NCBI GenBank assembly: GCA_028622995.1
Contig: JAJQJQ010000044.1
Coordinates: 62,001-126,000, forward strand
Origin: Panagrolaimus kolymaensis
Lineage: Eukaryota; Nematoda; Chromadorea; Rhabditida; Panagrolaimidae
Direction: 5' to 3'
DNA: 64,000 bases
A program made the position numbers and the translations under genes. Below the pieces are notes generated by a model, which saw only the letters and a list, made by a program, of their open reading frames with translations, did no database searches and was not told the DNA's origin. Below are positions 34,001 to 44,901 of the stretch, in pieces; the first letter of the stretch is position 1; each line of letters begins with the position of its first letter.

Positions 34001-34693
34001 CTTTTTGCTTTTGGAAATCGAAGGGTTGACGGCTTTTTAGGAGCAATAACGACGGTATCGTTTGTTCGGAATTTTTTTCGAATGGGTTTATTAATAATTT
34101 TTTCTCGAACTTCTGCACTATTTTTGGTGCTATCAAATTTTTCGGGAACCAATTTTTTAATAAAATCTTGAGAATTTTGAAAATTTTTGTTTACATCTTT
34201 TCGATACTTTTTTGCTTGAATTGCTGGAAGGATGCATTCAGCATGTTTTTCAATGGTAGTTGCATCTTTTGAACATGCTTCAAGATCTTTGAGTTCTTCT
34301 TTAGTTAAATATTTGGCACTGAAAAAAATAAAATTAAAGAATTTGTTTTTTTAGTTTTAAGAGCCACGATTTTTTTGGTGGTTGGAGCCTAAATTTTTTT
34401 TTCGCGATAATAGTTTTAAAAATTTAAATATTCCATCAACGAAATTTTAATGGTTCAAAAACCATTGAATTTTATTAAAAAAAAATTTATTACTTTTTGC
34501 TTGCCACAGCAGCCATGACTCCACTGATCGCTTGTTCATTCCATTTCATAACCAAATCATCCGTGTCTTTTTCATCCAAATCAACAAAATCCACGCCTTT
34601 TTCTTTTCTCAATTTGGATTGGCTTGATTCCACAATGGAAATACAAAAAAATATGACAAATAAAATAAAGCAAATCCTCCACCTGAGTAACAT
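31078..34693 (-). CDS. MLT-10-like moulting protein with SP-repeats, ten exons
   Basis: Secreted nematode-specific protein of the MLT-10 family, linked to cuticle moulting in Caenorhabditis. Exons: 34693-34494, 34318-33536, 33238-33100, 33039-32782, 32665-32048, 31800-31643, 31590-31556, 31473-31412, 31354-31295, 31239-31078 (824 residues, all phases consistent). A signal peptide (about 1-23) and a conserved [17 protein letters not shown] block are followed by a large basic region with RRKRYSP, and by [20 protein letters not shown]. Next come the central conserved part [17 protein letters not shown] and [20 protein letters not shown]. The C-terminal third is made of hydrophobic repeats of the type [13 protein letters not shown], spread over five very short exons, each carrying one or two repeats. 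A truncated paralogue lies directly upstream at 36189-37227. Confidence 0.88.
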
Positions 34694-36188
34694 TCTATAA
34701 AAATTTAAAAAATAGATACTGTATTTTTTTTAAATTTTCTTTTTCACATCTTTCCAATTTTTTTTAAGATTGAAAATAAAAATAAAAAACTAATAAAGAC
34801 GCGGAAGAAAGGACGAAAGACAAAAAAAAAAGATGTCCTTGAATTTTTTTATTAGTTATTTTTTTACGTGTGCCAAAAATGTGTTTTTCTTTTTTTTTAT
34901 GTCGTAATTAGTTGCCTATAATTAATTGGAGGGTACTTGCTTGATTTTTGGATGTAATTATTATTTATATGAACGAAGCTCGTGAGGATCAAGAAAAAAT
35001 GGTTAACCAAAAAATACAAAAAATAAGGTCGATCAAAAAAAAAATTGTTGATAGGTTTTTTAAAAAAGGAAGACTTTTTACTGGGATTTTAGCTACGAAA
35101 ATTGAAATGTTTTACTTAAATTTTAATAGCGCTAAATTAGTCTCAATTTTTGATTTTATTTTAGCAACAAATTTATTTTTGGCAAAAATCAAAGTTTTAG
35201 CAATTTTTAAACCACGAACCTTGCAACGAAAACTTAAATCACAAAATTTTATAATCAAACTTCTTTTATGTATCTTTTATTACTTTAAAAAGGGCATCAT
35301 TTATGACGACAAATTTATTGCGTAATTTAAAATAAATAATAAAACATGAGCAGAAGAAAGCAGCAGTGGTTTAGAAATGGGTAATAAAAATGATCATCAA
35401 ATAAAAAAAAATTAAAAGTGCGCCATTAAAAGAATGAGAGAATGAAAGAAAAATCTTCCATGTTTTACAGTAAAATTTCTATTTAAAATTAGTAAAGAGA
35501 AAAACGAAGTTCCTATTTTCCGACGAACGATAAAAATAATATTGAGCCGACGACTTAAAACAAATATTTTTATTCGTTCGTTGAAGAAAAGTATTTATTG
35601 TGAATTTTTTTTCGTGTATTTATGTAGCGACGATCAAATAAAATAATCAAAACTACATGAAAAAAAAGTTTTTTTAGGAACAAACAATCGCAGAAGACAA
35701 GATTAACCTTCTTTTTTTTCTTCTTCTTGGTTTTACCTTTTTTTATTTTGTCTTAAATTTTTTTATTTTAATTATAACGCTTGATTAAATCTCGAACAAA
35801 TGTTTAACTCTTTTTCTTTTTTTAAGGAACGAATAAATAAATATGGATAAACTTTATCGCCGACGTCGGTGTCTTCGTCGTAGTCGTAATCGCCCAAGGA
35901 AGTTTTGTGATGTCTGTGCAGCAAAAAAAAAAATTAACAATTAATTGTAAAACAAATGTTTTTTTAGGGCTAACATTTTTTATTTTTTTAAGCCAATTAA
36001 GAAAAAATGAAGAAATAATTGTTTTTTTTTCTTTTGCAGAAGTAAAAAAAAAAACAATGAAAAGTATGTCTCTCTAACTTTTTAATGGGTCAAACAATGC
36101 CTCATGATTAGTAAGCTTCACACATTACAGTAATCAATTTTTTGTTGTTGTTGTCGCAAGATTTTGAGCGTCAGAAATAATTTTGTTC
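34694..36188. other. Spacer between the two MLT-10-like genes
   Basis: Mostly AT-rich. A plus frame of 125 codons at 34948-35325 is Ile, Phe and Lys-rich with no domain and is not called. A short GC-richer patch at 35860-35905 (CGCCGACGTCGG and neighbours) would encode an Arg-rich peptide on plus or an acidic one on minus; I cannot tie it to a gene. Confidence 0.4.
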
Positions 36189-37227
36189 TTAAAAACTTTC
36201 TTCTCGATCTTCTTCTGTAACACTAAATAACCTCGGAGACATAACTTTGATGGTTCGTTCATCAAAATTCGAAATATTTTTTCCAAAAATCATGTGAGAT
36301 AATTTCATTCCTTCTCTTAATAATCTCATAATTTTGGATGTTGGATCTTTGTTATTTGTTTTCAGTTGATTAATAAATTCTTTTCGTTCTTTAGGGTCAT
36401 CAAGAATATCAATTAAATCCTGCAAAAAGAATTGTTGCTTTTTATTGGATTCGATTTTTAAAATAACAACAGACACAAAATATTTTTATTTTATAACAAC
36501 AAAAAAGTCCTTTCACAAAAATAAAAAAGAAAAAAAAGCATGCATTCAAATTGGGTTTAGTCATGGGATTGAATTCAGTGGTTTTGGATCGGTTGCTAGT
36601 TAGTCGATGAGAAAGTTGTTCAAATCGATTAGGTTCTCGCTTCAAATAGACTTTTGCCATTGGTTTTTTCTTGAAGCTTGACTTCCTCCTCTTCATTTTA
36701 TATTTACTCAATCGATCGAGTGGCAGCTTACTTGCTTGAGGGATTTTCACTGGTTTTAATTTACTGAATAAATTTTTCATGTTTTTGTTTTGGCGGCGAC
36801 GAAGAAAAGGAACAACGAAAGATTTTTTAAGTAATTCTGAAACACATTTTGCTTGTATAAATATGGAATCGGCTGCTCTGGCACATCTCTCATGAATTGT
36901 TGCATCTTCTTCTGAGACTAATGTAATCCTTAAAAAATAGATTTATGTTTGGCAAAAAAAAAATATGCAACAAAAGGGTAAAAAAGAGCAAAGAAAGAAC
37001 CAATTTTTTAAAAATCAAAAATCTAACTTTTTAGAAGCTATAGCAGCCATAAGTCCATTAAAAGTTTGATTTTGCCATTGTCGAAATAAATGAAATGTAG
37101 ATTTTTTATTTAAATTATTGTTTTCAAAATTTATTCGAATATCCTCTTTCAAGTTTTGAGCCTTTATTTCAATGAATAAAAATAAAAAGCAACAAAATAC
37201 TAAACTTCTTTCCACAACCAATTTCAT
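36189..37227 (-). pseudogene. Truncated MLT-10-like paralogue
   Basis: Tandem copy of the neighbouring moulting gene. Exon 1 (37227-37028) has the same length (200 bp) and phase as exon 1 of the full gene, and encodes a signal peptide plus WQNQTFNGLMAAIASKK. Exon 2 begins at 36928 (ITLVSEEDATIHERCARAAD, then a basic region with MKRRKSSFKKKPMAKVYLKR). A later exon at 36419-36189 (DLIDILDDPKERKEFINQL, KIMRLLREGMKL, NFDERTIKVMSPRLFSV) matches exon 4. The equivalent of exon 3 is not found, and the frame stops at TAA 36191-36189 right after the SPRLFSV block, so all C-terminal SP-repeats are missing. It could make a short secreted protein, but loss of an exon and of the repeats suggests decay. Confidence 0.7.
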
Positions 37228-37872
37228 TAATATCCCAAATTAAATCCAATAAAAAAGGGAAAAGAATAAATAAATCCATTTTTTAAGTAATAAATAAAAG
37301 TTTTAAAAAAATTCTCGGATGTTGTAAAAAAAACTAAAACTTCCCAAGCTTGTCATAGTTTTTTCTGCGAAATGTTAATTTATTATCCATTTTTAGTGCA
37401 GATTTTCTTTTATCTTCTTCATATCGGAAAAGTGCGTGGTAATGATTAATCTTCTTCGTATATATCTCTGTGAATCCATGAAATGAAAAAAAAACTTTGA
37501 AATGAGAGAGAAAATTTTCGGAGAGAAAAAAAAAACAAATAAAGCAACTTATTTTCCAAGGGTTACTATTGTCAAAGAAATTACCAGGAATCTCATTTAT
37601 TGAACGAACGTTTTTTATTTTCAACAAACATAATTTTTTTTGGTTATTAAAAAAATGAGAGACGACAGACAAGTGTGTGAAAAACAATGAAAATTGTAAA
37701 GAAAAGAAAGAAAATCATTAATCATAAAACCAGTGGAAACAAAAAAAATTCAGCATCAGCAGTACAAAAAACTTAAAATTTAAAAAATAATAATACAGGA
37801 TAAAAAAAATTTATTTTATATCACCGGTATTAAAAATGCCGAGTTTTTTTTTGTTGTTGCATTCATAAATTA
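37228..37872. other. Intergenic region
   Basis: AT-rich with no supported gene. A minus frame at 37334-37687 is low-complexity and lacks any motif. Confidence 0.4.
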
Positions 37873-39141
37873 TTATTTTTCATCAATAGTAATTTGTTCA
37901 CGTGGAGGCCATTTAAGTTGTTGGAAAGTTTTATTATTATCCAATGTTGCGACCTACAAAGAAAAAACCAATAAATTTTTATATATCCTATTTAGAAGTT
38001 ATAAACTTACATCTTTTTTGGGAACATCTGAGGTAAATAAACGATATGTTTTCATATCATAACCAATGGATTCACAATATGTTACTAACATTTTAACGGA
38101 TTCATTCATACGAAATCTACGAATTTGCTGATCCCCAGTGGGAAATCGTAAACGAATGGTAATAATATCCTTTTCAGTTGCAGAAGGTTCAGTGGGTAAT
38201 GAAGCTTTTAATTTTTCTTGAAGTTTTAAAACTTGTTCTTCTTCTCGTTGCCGAGCTGCTTCAGCTTCACGTTCTTCTCGAACCTTTTGTTCCGCTTCTT
38301 CTTGCTTGGCTTTATCACGGGCTTTAGATTCAAGAAGTTCACTATTTTGTTGATCAAGAATTTCTTGACGTTCAAATCGAGCTCGTTCTTCTGTGGCTAA
38401 ACGATTTTTAATTCCCATAAACGCATCTAAACCTTCCATAAGTTTAGTTAATACAACTTCAGGGGCATCATGACCCGTTGCTATAGCCACAGGTGAAACG
38501 GTTCCACGATCTTTAATTAATACCATAAGTACAGGAAATTTATCTCTTGATATTGTTCTTACAGCTATAGCAACTTCATTAAGATTAAGTAATTCTAACC
38601 AATCAATTAATCTTTGACGATTTTCTGGATATGTTACATCCCAACCCCATGTAATAAATTGAGCTTTAAGTAAAGGTGAAATAGTATCAGAACACATAAC
38701 TTGTTGAGCAAAAATATTTGCTGCTACTGAATTATCATTATGTATATATATTGCAAGGGGTTTACGCTCAACTACATCTCTTCCAGGTGCATCAAAAGCT
38801 TCAGTTAAAGATTCTTGTAAAGTTGATAAATAACAAAATGGATGAGTTGGACCATAACGGGATTCAAAAACTGCAACAAAATTTTGTAATGCTTCATCAA
38901 GGGTTGAATATTCTGATGGAACTAATGGCAAACGATCATTGTTAACATTTACATCAGCAAACCCTGCTTCTGAATCCATTTCTTCTGGTTCATCATCATC
39001 GTCATCATCATCAAATGCAAATTCTTCATTCTCATAATCATCAATTTGATGTTCATCGTGGTCGTCGTCATGATTATTTACTTGATCATTATGTTCGTGA
39101 TCATCATGGTTAGGGTCATCATGTTCATTATTGGGATCCAT
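37873..39141 (-). CDS. ubxn-3: FAF1/UBXN-3-type UAS-UBX protein, two exons
   Basis: Adaptor that links ubiquitinated substrates to the p97/CDC48 segregase; UBXN-3/FAF1 acts in replisome disassembly. Exons 39141-38011 and 37953-37873 give 403 residues. The order is: an Asp/His/Glu-rich acidic N-terminus (1-70); a UAS thioredoxin-like domain (about 75-240, with FESRYGPTHPFCYLSTLQES, ERKPLAIYIHNDNSVAANIF, ISPLLKAQFITWGWDVTYPE and FPVLMVLI); a charged coiled coil (about 240-310, EEAEQKVREEREAEAARQRE); and a C-terminal UBX domain (about 325-403, ITIRLRFPTGDQQIRRFRMN, YRLFTSDVPKKD, TFQQLKWPP). The FPR loop of classical UBX domains appears as SDVPKKD, so the p97 contact may be altered. The N-terminal UBA and UBL domains of FAF1 are missing, which could also fit FAF2/UBXD8, but there is no membrane hairpin. 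Confidence 0.88.
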
Positions 39142-40461
39142 AATTGCAACAACAACAAAAAATGTTTAATTGTAGTAAAGCTTTTAAATGAGATCAAGGG
39201 TCTAAAAAAAGGCAAATTAGGGAGTAAGAATATATATATTCCACGCATAGTTATTATTATCAGAAGAAGATTGGCTCGCTCAGATATGAATCGTAAAAAG
39301 TAAAGATAGGATTTAGTCCAAAAAATGAGAAAGAGACTTTTTCGTGAGAAGCAATATTTAAAAGAAAAAAGAAGATAGAAGTTTATTGAATTTGGGATCT
39401 GAGCTAATGAGAAAATATTTACTAAATATGAAAACAGACAAATAGGAGATTGGATAAATGGAATGAACTGAAACTTTGTTTTGTGATACTATTTTGGTAT
39501 GCATCCTTTCACAGATATTATACGAAGCGTCAGATCATCAAAATGAGGAGGATAAGTAATAAAACAAAAAAAAGTTTAAGAGTAAACAAATTGTTAATCA
39601 GGGAGAAATCTTTTGCAGCTAAAGCGAGAAAAAAAAGTGAGTGAAATAAAAGGAAAGGGAAAAACTAATAAGTTTTTTACTTTTTTAATATTCTGAAGGT
39701 ATTATATATTCCTCCAATGTATGTTAGCAAAAAATCAGCAGCAACAGCAAGCATATTTTAAAATGACCGGTGAACGCAAAAAAAGCATATTTTGTAATTT
39801 GTAAAAAAGGGTTAAAGCGACAAAAAAAACGAAAGTGGAAGAATCAATAATCACTTTTGTTAGTTTTGTTGCATTCATTTTTGGATTTTAGAAATATGTA
39901 AAATAAAATAAACTTTAAGCAATTATTCAATAAATAAAAATAATAATCATAAAGCAATATCTAAAAAGCTATCAGCTGCTTTTCTAACCAATAAAAGTCA
40001 GTTGGAAAAAAAAGATGACAAAAAAAAGTGTGAGGAGACAGACAAGAAGAAAAAAACGATTAAGAAAAAGCGTATGAGTAAACTAACTTTCTAAACTCCT
40101 TTTTTTAATTAACACTCTTTTTTTTCAAAAGTGATGAGATTGAAATAAACTATAGTTGTTTTGTTTCAAAATTAAACAATGTGAAAGATATTTAAAGTAA
40201 AATTTAGAAAGAAGCTCATAGAAAGAAGAGATAGTCAACGAAGAGTATAGAATTGAAGAGAATTCGAAGCAAAAAAATAAAAATAATATTCTTGGAACGA
40301 AAAAAATTTATTTTGCGCATTTTTTAATTCTTTAAATACTTATCGGCTGCTTTTTTTGCAATTCGTTAATCCAACAAAAAAAATTAAATTAACTCAAAAT
40401 TCTTAATTAATTAAGTTTTGATCTTTTATTTGTAACCGATAACAAAAAAGGCTGGAAAAAT
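39142..40461. other. Divergent promoter region of ubxn-3 and the NFRKB-like gene
   Basis: About 1.3 kb of AT-rich, A-tract-laden sequence between divergent genes. No coding sequence recognised. Confidence 0.4.
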
Positions 40462-43400
40462 ATGGAACAAGAATGGACGGAAGATGAAGAAGAATCCATT
40501 GCAGATTCAACACCAGAAAATTTTGAAGAAATTACTTTATCCGGGGATGAACGTTAGTTTAATTTTGGCATTTTTTCTTTGACATTGATTAATAAATAAT
40601 TTCAATGTTCTTTAGCTGAAGACCATCTTCAACTTCCTTCAACCTCCAATAAACAACAACCAACTCGTCGATCAACTCGAACCGCAGTTACAACAGCTGC
40701 CGCAAAGGTGAATACGTCGAATGAAGATGAACTGCCCCAAAATTCACCTGAAGTTGAATTGGATGAAGGAGGTTTGGAGGAACAAGAAGAATGGAAGCCA
40801 CCAGAAAAAAATACAACATCCACCACAACAACGACAACAACAACAACAAAGCGCCGTCGAAAAGCTCCTATCACACGTCGAAAACGAAGTGATCGAAGAA
40901 ATAGTAGCAAAAGTGTTTCAGCTATTTCTGGAAATACTTCAAATGCAGCAGCAACAACAACATCGACAGCTGGAGGAAGACCTCGAGGTCGACCTAGGAG
41001 AGATACCACCCAACAACAAAATATTGAAATATCTGAAGGTCAATTTGATATATATGATGAAGATAAAACTCCTGAAAGAGAAGAAGAACCTGAGGAGGAT
41101 GGAAGTGAAGATGTTAGCTTAGAAATGAAAAATGAAATTAAAGAAGAAATTGAAGAACCTCCACTTGGAGATCAAATAGCTAACGAGGAAATGGAAATAG
41201 TAGCAAGCGATGGAGGAAGGAATAAAATACCTTCCAAAAATAAACAAAAAGTAAAACAAGAAACTTCAGCAGAATATATTCCTGAAGAACCTCAACCTAA
41301 TTCTAAAACTCATCAGCACCAACAATCTCAGCCATCAGTAGTTCCAAATCCTCAAGAATCTGTAGTAGCTTATGGACTTGAAGAATCTGAAGAAGAAGGT
41401 ACAGTTGCTGATGCTTCAGATTCTGAGCGAACTCTTTCCGTTGTTGATGAATTTGATGATCGCGGCTTCCATATCGCCGACGACCATGATACTACCTTTA
41501 ATCTTGAAGAAATTCAACGACCCATTGAAGAAACGGCTCAAGGATCGGGTGCTTTTGTAATTGATACCATTCGATCATCCTATAATAATAATCAAAATAA
41601 TAATAATCTCGCTGTTAATCCCGCTGGACATGGTGGAATTGAAGATGATGAAAATACTCAATATTCTGTTGAAGCTGAATTAGCTCAATATGCCAGAGAA
41701 GATGAAATAAATGCAAGACTCGATCGAGAAATGGAAGAAATAGGATTAAAAGAAGATGGAATTGGTGAATCTCAAAATGAATTCCATGAAAGTCGAGTTA
41801 ATCGAAGCAACATTCATTCATTGAGATTAGAACCTAACGATGAAGATAATCAAATGGATTTTCAACAAACTCAAAATACTCAAGAAACTAATCAGACTTT
41901 CATTAATCCTAACGAAGAAGAATTTTACGATAGCCAAAATCAATATTTTCCAGATGCACAACAAATTGTTGCTTTTTCTGGGCAAAACACACAAGAAAAT
42001 GAAGGAGGTAGCAATTTTGTAGTTGATTGTTATGGCCATGAAGGAAGTCAAGAAGAAATGGAAACAGATACAACAGCATTTTTCCATGGCCGAGGAGCTC
42101 CAGGTCCATCTGCAACAGGTGGAGCAGGTGGTAATTCTCATCGAGGAATTTATAATTCTACTCAATCCCCAGTGGAATCTGAATCATCCACAATTGAAAT
42201 AACTATGAGTCAATTATGTCATGGAAATGAAGTATTTGAAGTTCCTGATTTAATTTTAGAAAATGTTAGTTTTGCTTTTTGTTTTTTATCGTCAGCTTTT
42301 AACTCTTCTCTTGTTTCCAATAATCCAATAAGTGGCGCTTTTTAGGAATCAATATTTTATCATGTTTTATCTAAAAATACTTTTAATTCCCTTTCTGAAG
42401 AACAACAAAATCATTTAAAGGTAAATTAAAATTTTTAGCAACTTAGTCTTTAACCATTTTTTGGATATTTTTAGAAATTTCTTCCAAGAAATTGTGAAAG
42501 TGAAAAAGATGTACAAAAATGCATTACATCAGCTTTAACATATAATCCAAAATATTATTTTGGTTCACCCATGACTCGAGCATTTAATCGAATTCGAGGT
42601 TTGTAAAACTTATTTTCTTTTCCATTTTCATTCCTAAAATCAAAAGATTTATCTTTAAAATAAAAAAACTAAAATTTTTAGCTGGTTATTATAATGTTGA
42701 ACGGCCATTAGACCTCCAACAATTACAAGAATCTCGAAGAGTATGGTATGATCATTTTATTCGACAATATTATATGAAATTATTAAAGCGAATGTTACTT
42801 ACTCGACATGTTAGTTTCCTTCTTTCGCCCAGCTTTGCATTACTAAACTCTTTAAATTTTAGGCAATTTTGGAGCAAGCCGCAAACATTCCAGAAAATTG
42901 TCCAATAAAAATAAATGGTGTTCGATTTTCAAATTTAAAAAAACGCGACAATCAAGAATTAATTAAATTTCGAGCAAAAAAACGTGCAAGAATATTAATT
43001 AATTTTGCTGCAGAAAAATCTGCGGACGATACACCTTCAAGTGATGATAGCGATGATAAAAATGATGAAGAATTATTGCATTTACCTATCAAACATGAAA
43101 TTGAAGGAGAGAGCACTTATTTTAGTCCTGAATATGCTGGTTAGTAAAAGTTTAAAAAAAAATTGTCGAGAAATTAGCAAATAAATAAGTATTTGTGTTT
43201 CAGATTGTGATTTGGATATGTATCAACCAGCGAGAATGAAATCCATCAAAGAATTATTAAAAGAACATAAAACTTTGAGAAAAAAGAATCCTGTAAGCAA
43301 CTTTCCGTTTTCTAAAAACGACTTTACTAACTCAATATTTCCATATTTCAGAATTGCCCCTCCCTTGATACCTCCGATATAACCCTTGAAGATGTTTATG

Positions 43401-43639
43401 AACGTTCAGGATTATCATTTCAATCAGAAAGAAATTTCGTTCAATGGCCTCAAGGTCAAATGAATAATTGCTGCGCTAATAATAAACGAAAAAGAAAACG
43501 TAAAACAAATCCAATAAATGAAATAGTTGAAGAAGAAATAAATGAATCTCATCAATCTCCAGCTTCAATGGATCCCGATTTTGTTACCCTTGAACATTCA
43601 TTGGAAGGGCTTTCACAAGCTTTAGATTATGAAGATTAA
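40462..43639 (+). CDS. nfrkb: NFRKB-like INO80 chromatin-remodelling subunit with DEUBAD domain, eight exons
   Basis: Nuclear scaffold of the INO80 complex; its DEUBAD domain binds and inhibits the deubiquitinase UCH37. Exons 40462-40552, 40616-42264, 42346-42420, 42475-42598, 42682-42809, 42863-43139, 43204-43292 and 43352-43639 give 906 residues. The first 560 residues are acidic and disordered (poly-Thr, Glu-rich, with an AT-hook-like GGRPRGRPRR). The DEUBAD-like region (about 570-690) spans exons 2-5: CHGNEVFEVPDLILEN, ESIFYHVLSKNTFNSLSEEQ, KFLPRNCESEKDVQKCI, NPKYYFGSPMTRAFNRIRAG and RQYYMKLLKRMLLTRH. These follow the NFRKB order (LPE..LE, EVLS..TW..LLSEEQ..HL..FLP, YY.LLKQIL). A basic nuclear-localisation stretch (NNKRKRKRK) is near the C-terminus. 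The winged-helix domain of vertebrate NFRKB is not obvious, and the protein is shorter. Confidence 0.85.
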
Positions 43640-44901
43640 ATTTTTAAAATGTAAATAATTTTGTGTTAATTTCGATCTCCGTTTTGAAATTATTTTTTGT
43701 AAGAATTTGAAACATAAATTTTTCATGGGTGTTTAATCTTTCTGATCAAAAGTATCCATCATCCATCACAGAGAGAATTATAAGTTTTATGTCTCTTGAA
43801 GTAAAAGAAAAAGTTTCTTTCTTCTTTTCTTACATTTCGGCCATTTTTTTTTTGTTATCCATAAATATTTTATATTTTTCCATAGCAAAGAAGAAGAAAG
43901 AAGGAGAAAATATTTGTTGCTAATGCGTGAGGAAAATTTATTTAAACCCCAAATATTTCAAACGAAACGCTATCAGACAGTGGCTTGCTTGTTTGAAATT
44001 GTTGCAGAAGTAAAAATTTATATTACCGTTTAAAAACTTCTTATGCGTTGTTGGGCTTTGAAAAAAAGTAATATTGAAAAAATTAAAAGATATAACCCAC
44101 GTGAAAGCCCTTTAAAAATAATTTAAAAGTTCCTTAAAGATTGCACCATTTTTACAATAAAAACAAGACAGACTCAAAATTAAATTGCCAAAATTAAGTG
44201 TAAAAAATATTACTTCTTTGGTTTCATTCGCTTCAAACGGTCTATTATTGCACTGTAAGTTCATTTTTGACCGTGTCGAGACCCAAGAAAATAATTTTTT
44301 TAGATTTGAATTTTTTGCGTAAAAGTTTCTATATAAAAAGCTGTAGATACCAGCCTTACATATTTTTATTTTTTTTTGCCAAGGAATCACCACGATATAT
44401 AAATTTTTAAATTTTTAAATAAATGTACAGTTTATTTTTTCTTTCGCATTAAAACCGCTTCCCATCATATCTCTACTAGAAGTCTAAGACTGCCATGAAA
44501 CATGCTTTATGCAAGTTAAAATTCTTTCATTTCATTGAGCGTAATGTCGCTGATATTCATCATCGATTTCCATTTCTTTCATTTTCTCAATGATTCACAG
44601 TTATTATTTTTCTTCTACCAAAGATTTTTTTCTTAAAACGAAGTAAATATTTTTTGTTTTCACTGACATGCCAAAGTTGTTTAATATTTATTCATACAGC
44701 TAAATGAATCCCGCAGAACAAACAAAAAGCTTTCTTCTTCTTTTTTTTTGGCTAACCAAAGACGTTTTTGTTAATAAACAAAAATGATTTACAGTTTACG
44801 CATTTTACTATAAACTTTTTTTTGCTTTCACCGTCTTCTTTTTTTTGTCTAAATATATTTTTTTTACAAATAAAATAATTCTTGAAATTTTTTATAGCGA
44901 A
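43640..44901. other. Intergenic region
   Basis: AT-rich spacer. Frames at 43729-43923 (plus) and 44112-44393 (minus) show no domain. ATTTTTTATAG ends 5 bp before the next ATG and may be its trans-splice acceptor. Confidence 0.4.

Noticed and set aside
34948..35325. 125-codon plus-strand frame between the MLT-10-like genes
   Set aside because: Ile/Phe/Lys-rich, no domain, no signal peptide or splice context; composition is what AT-rich DNA gives by chance.
40629..41009. Minus-strand Val/Ala-rich frame of 126 codons
   Set aside because: Antisense shadow of the acidic/poly-Thr part of the NFRKB-like exon 2.
41600..42165. Minus-strand frame of 112 codons with Cys-rich start
   Set aside because: Antisense shadow within NFRKB-like exon 2.
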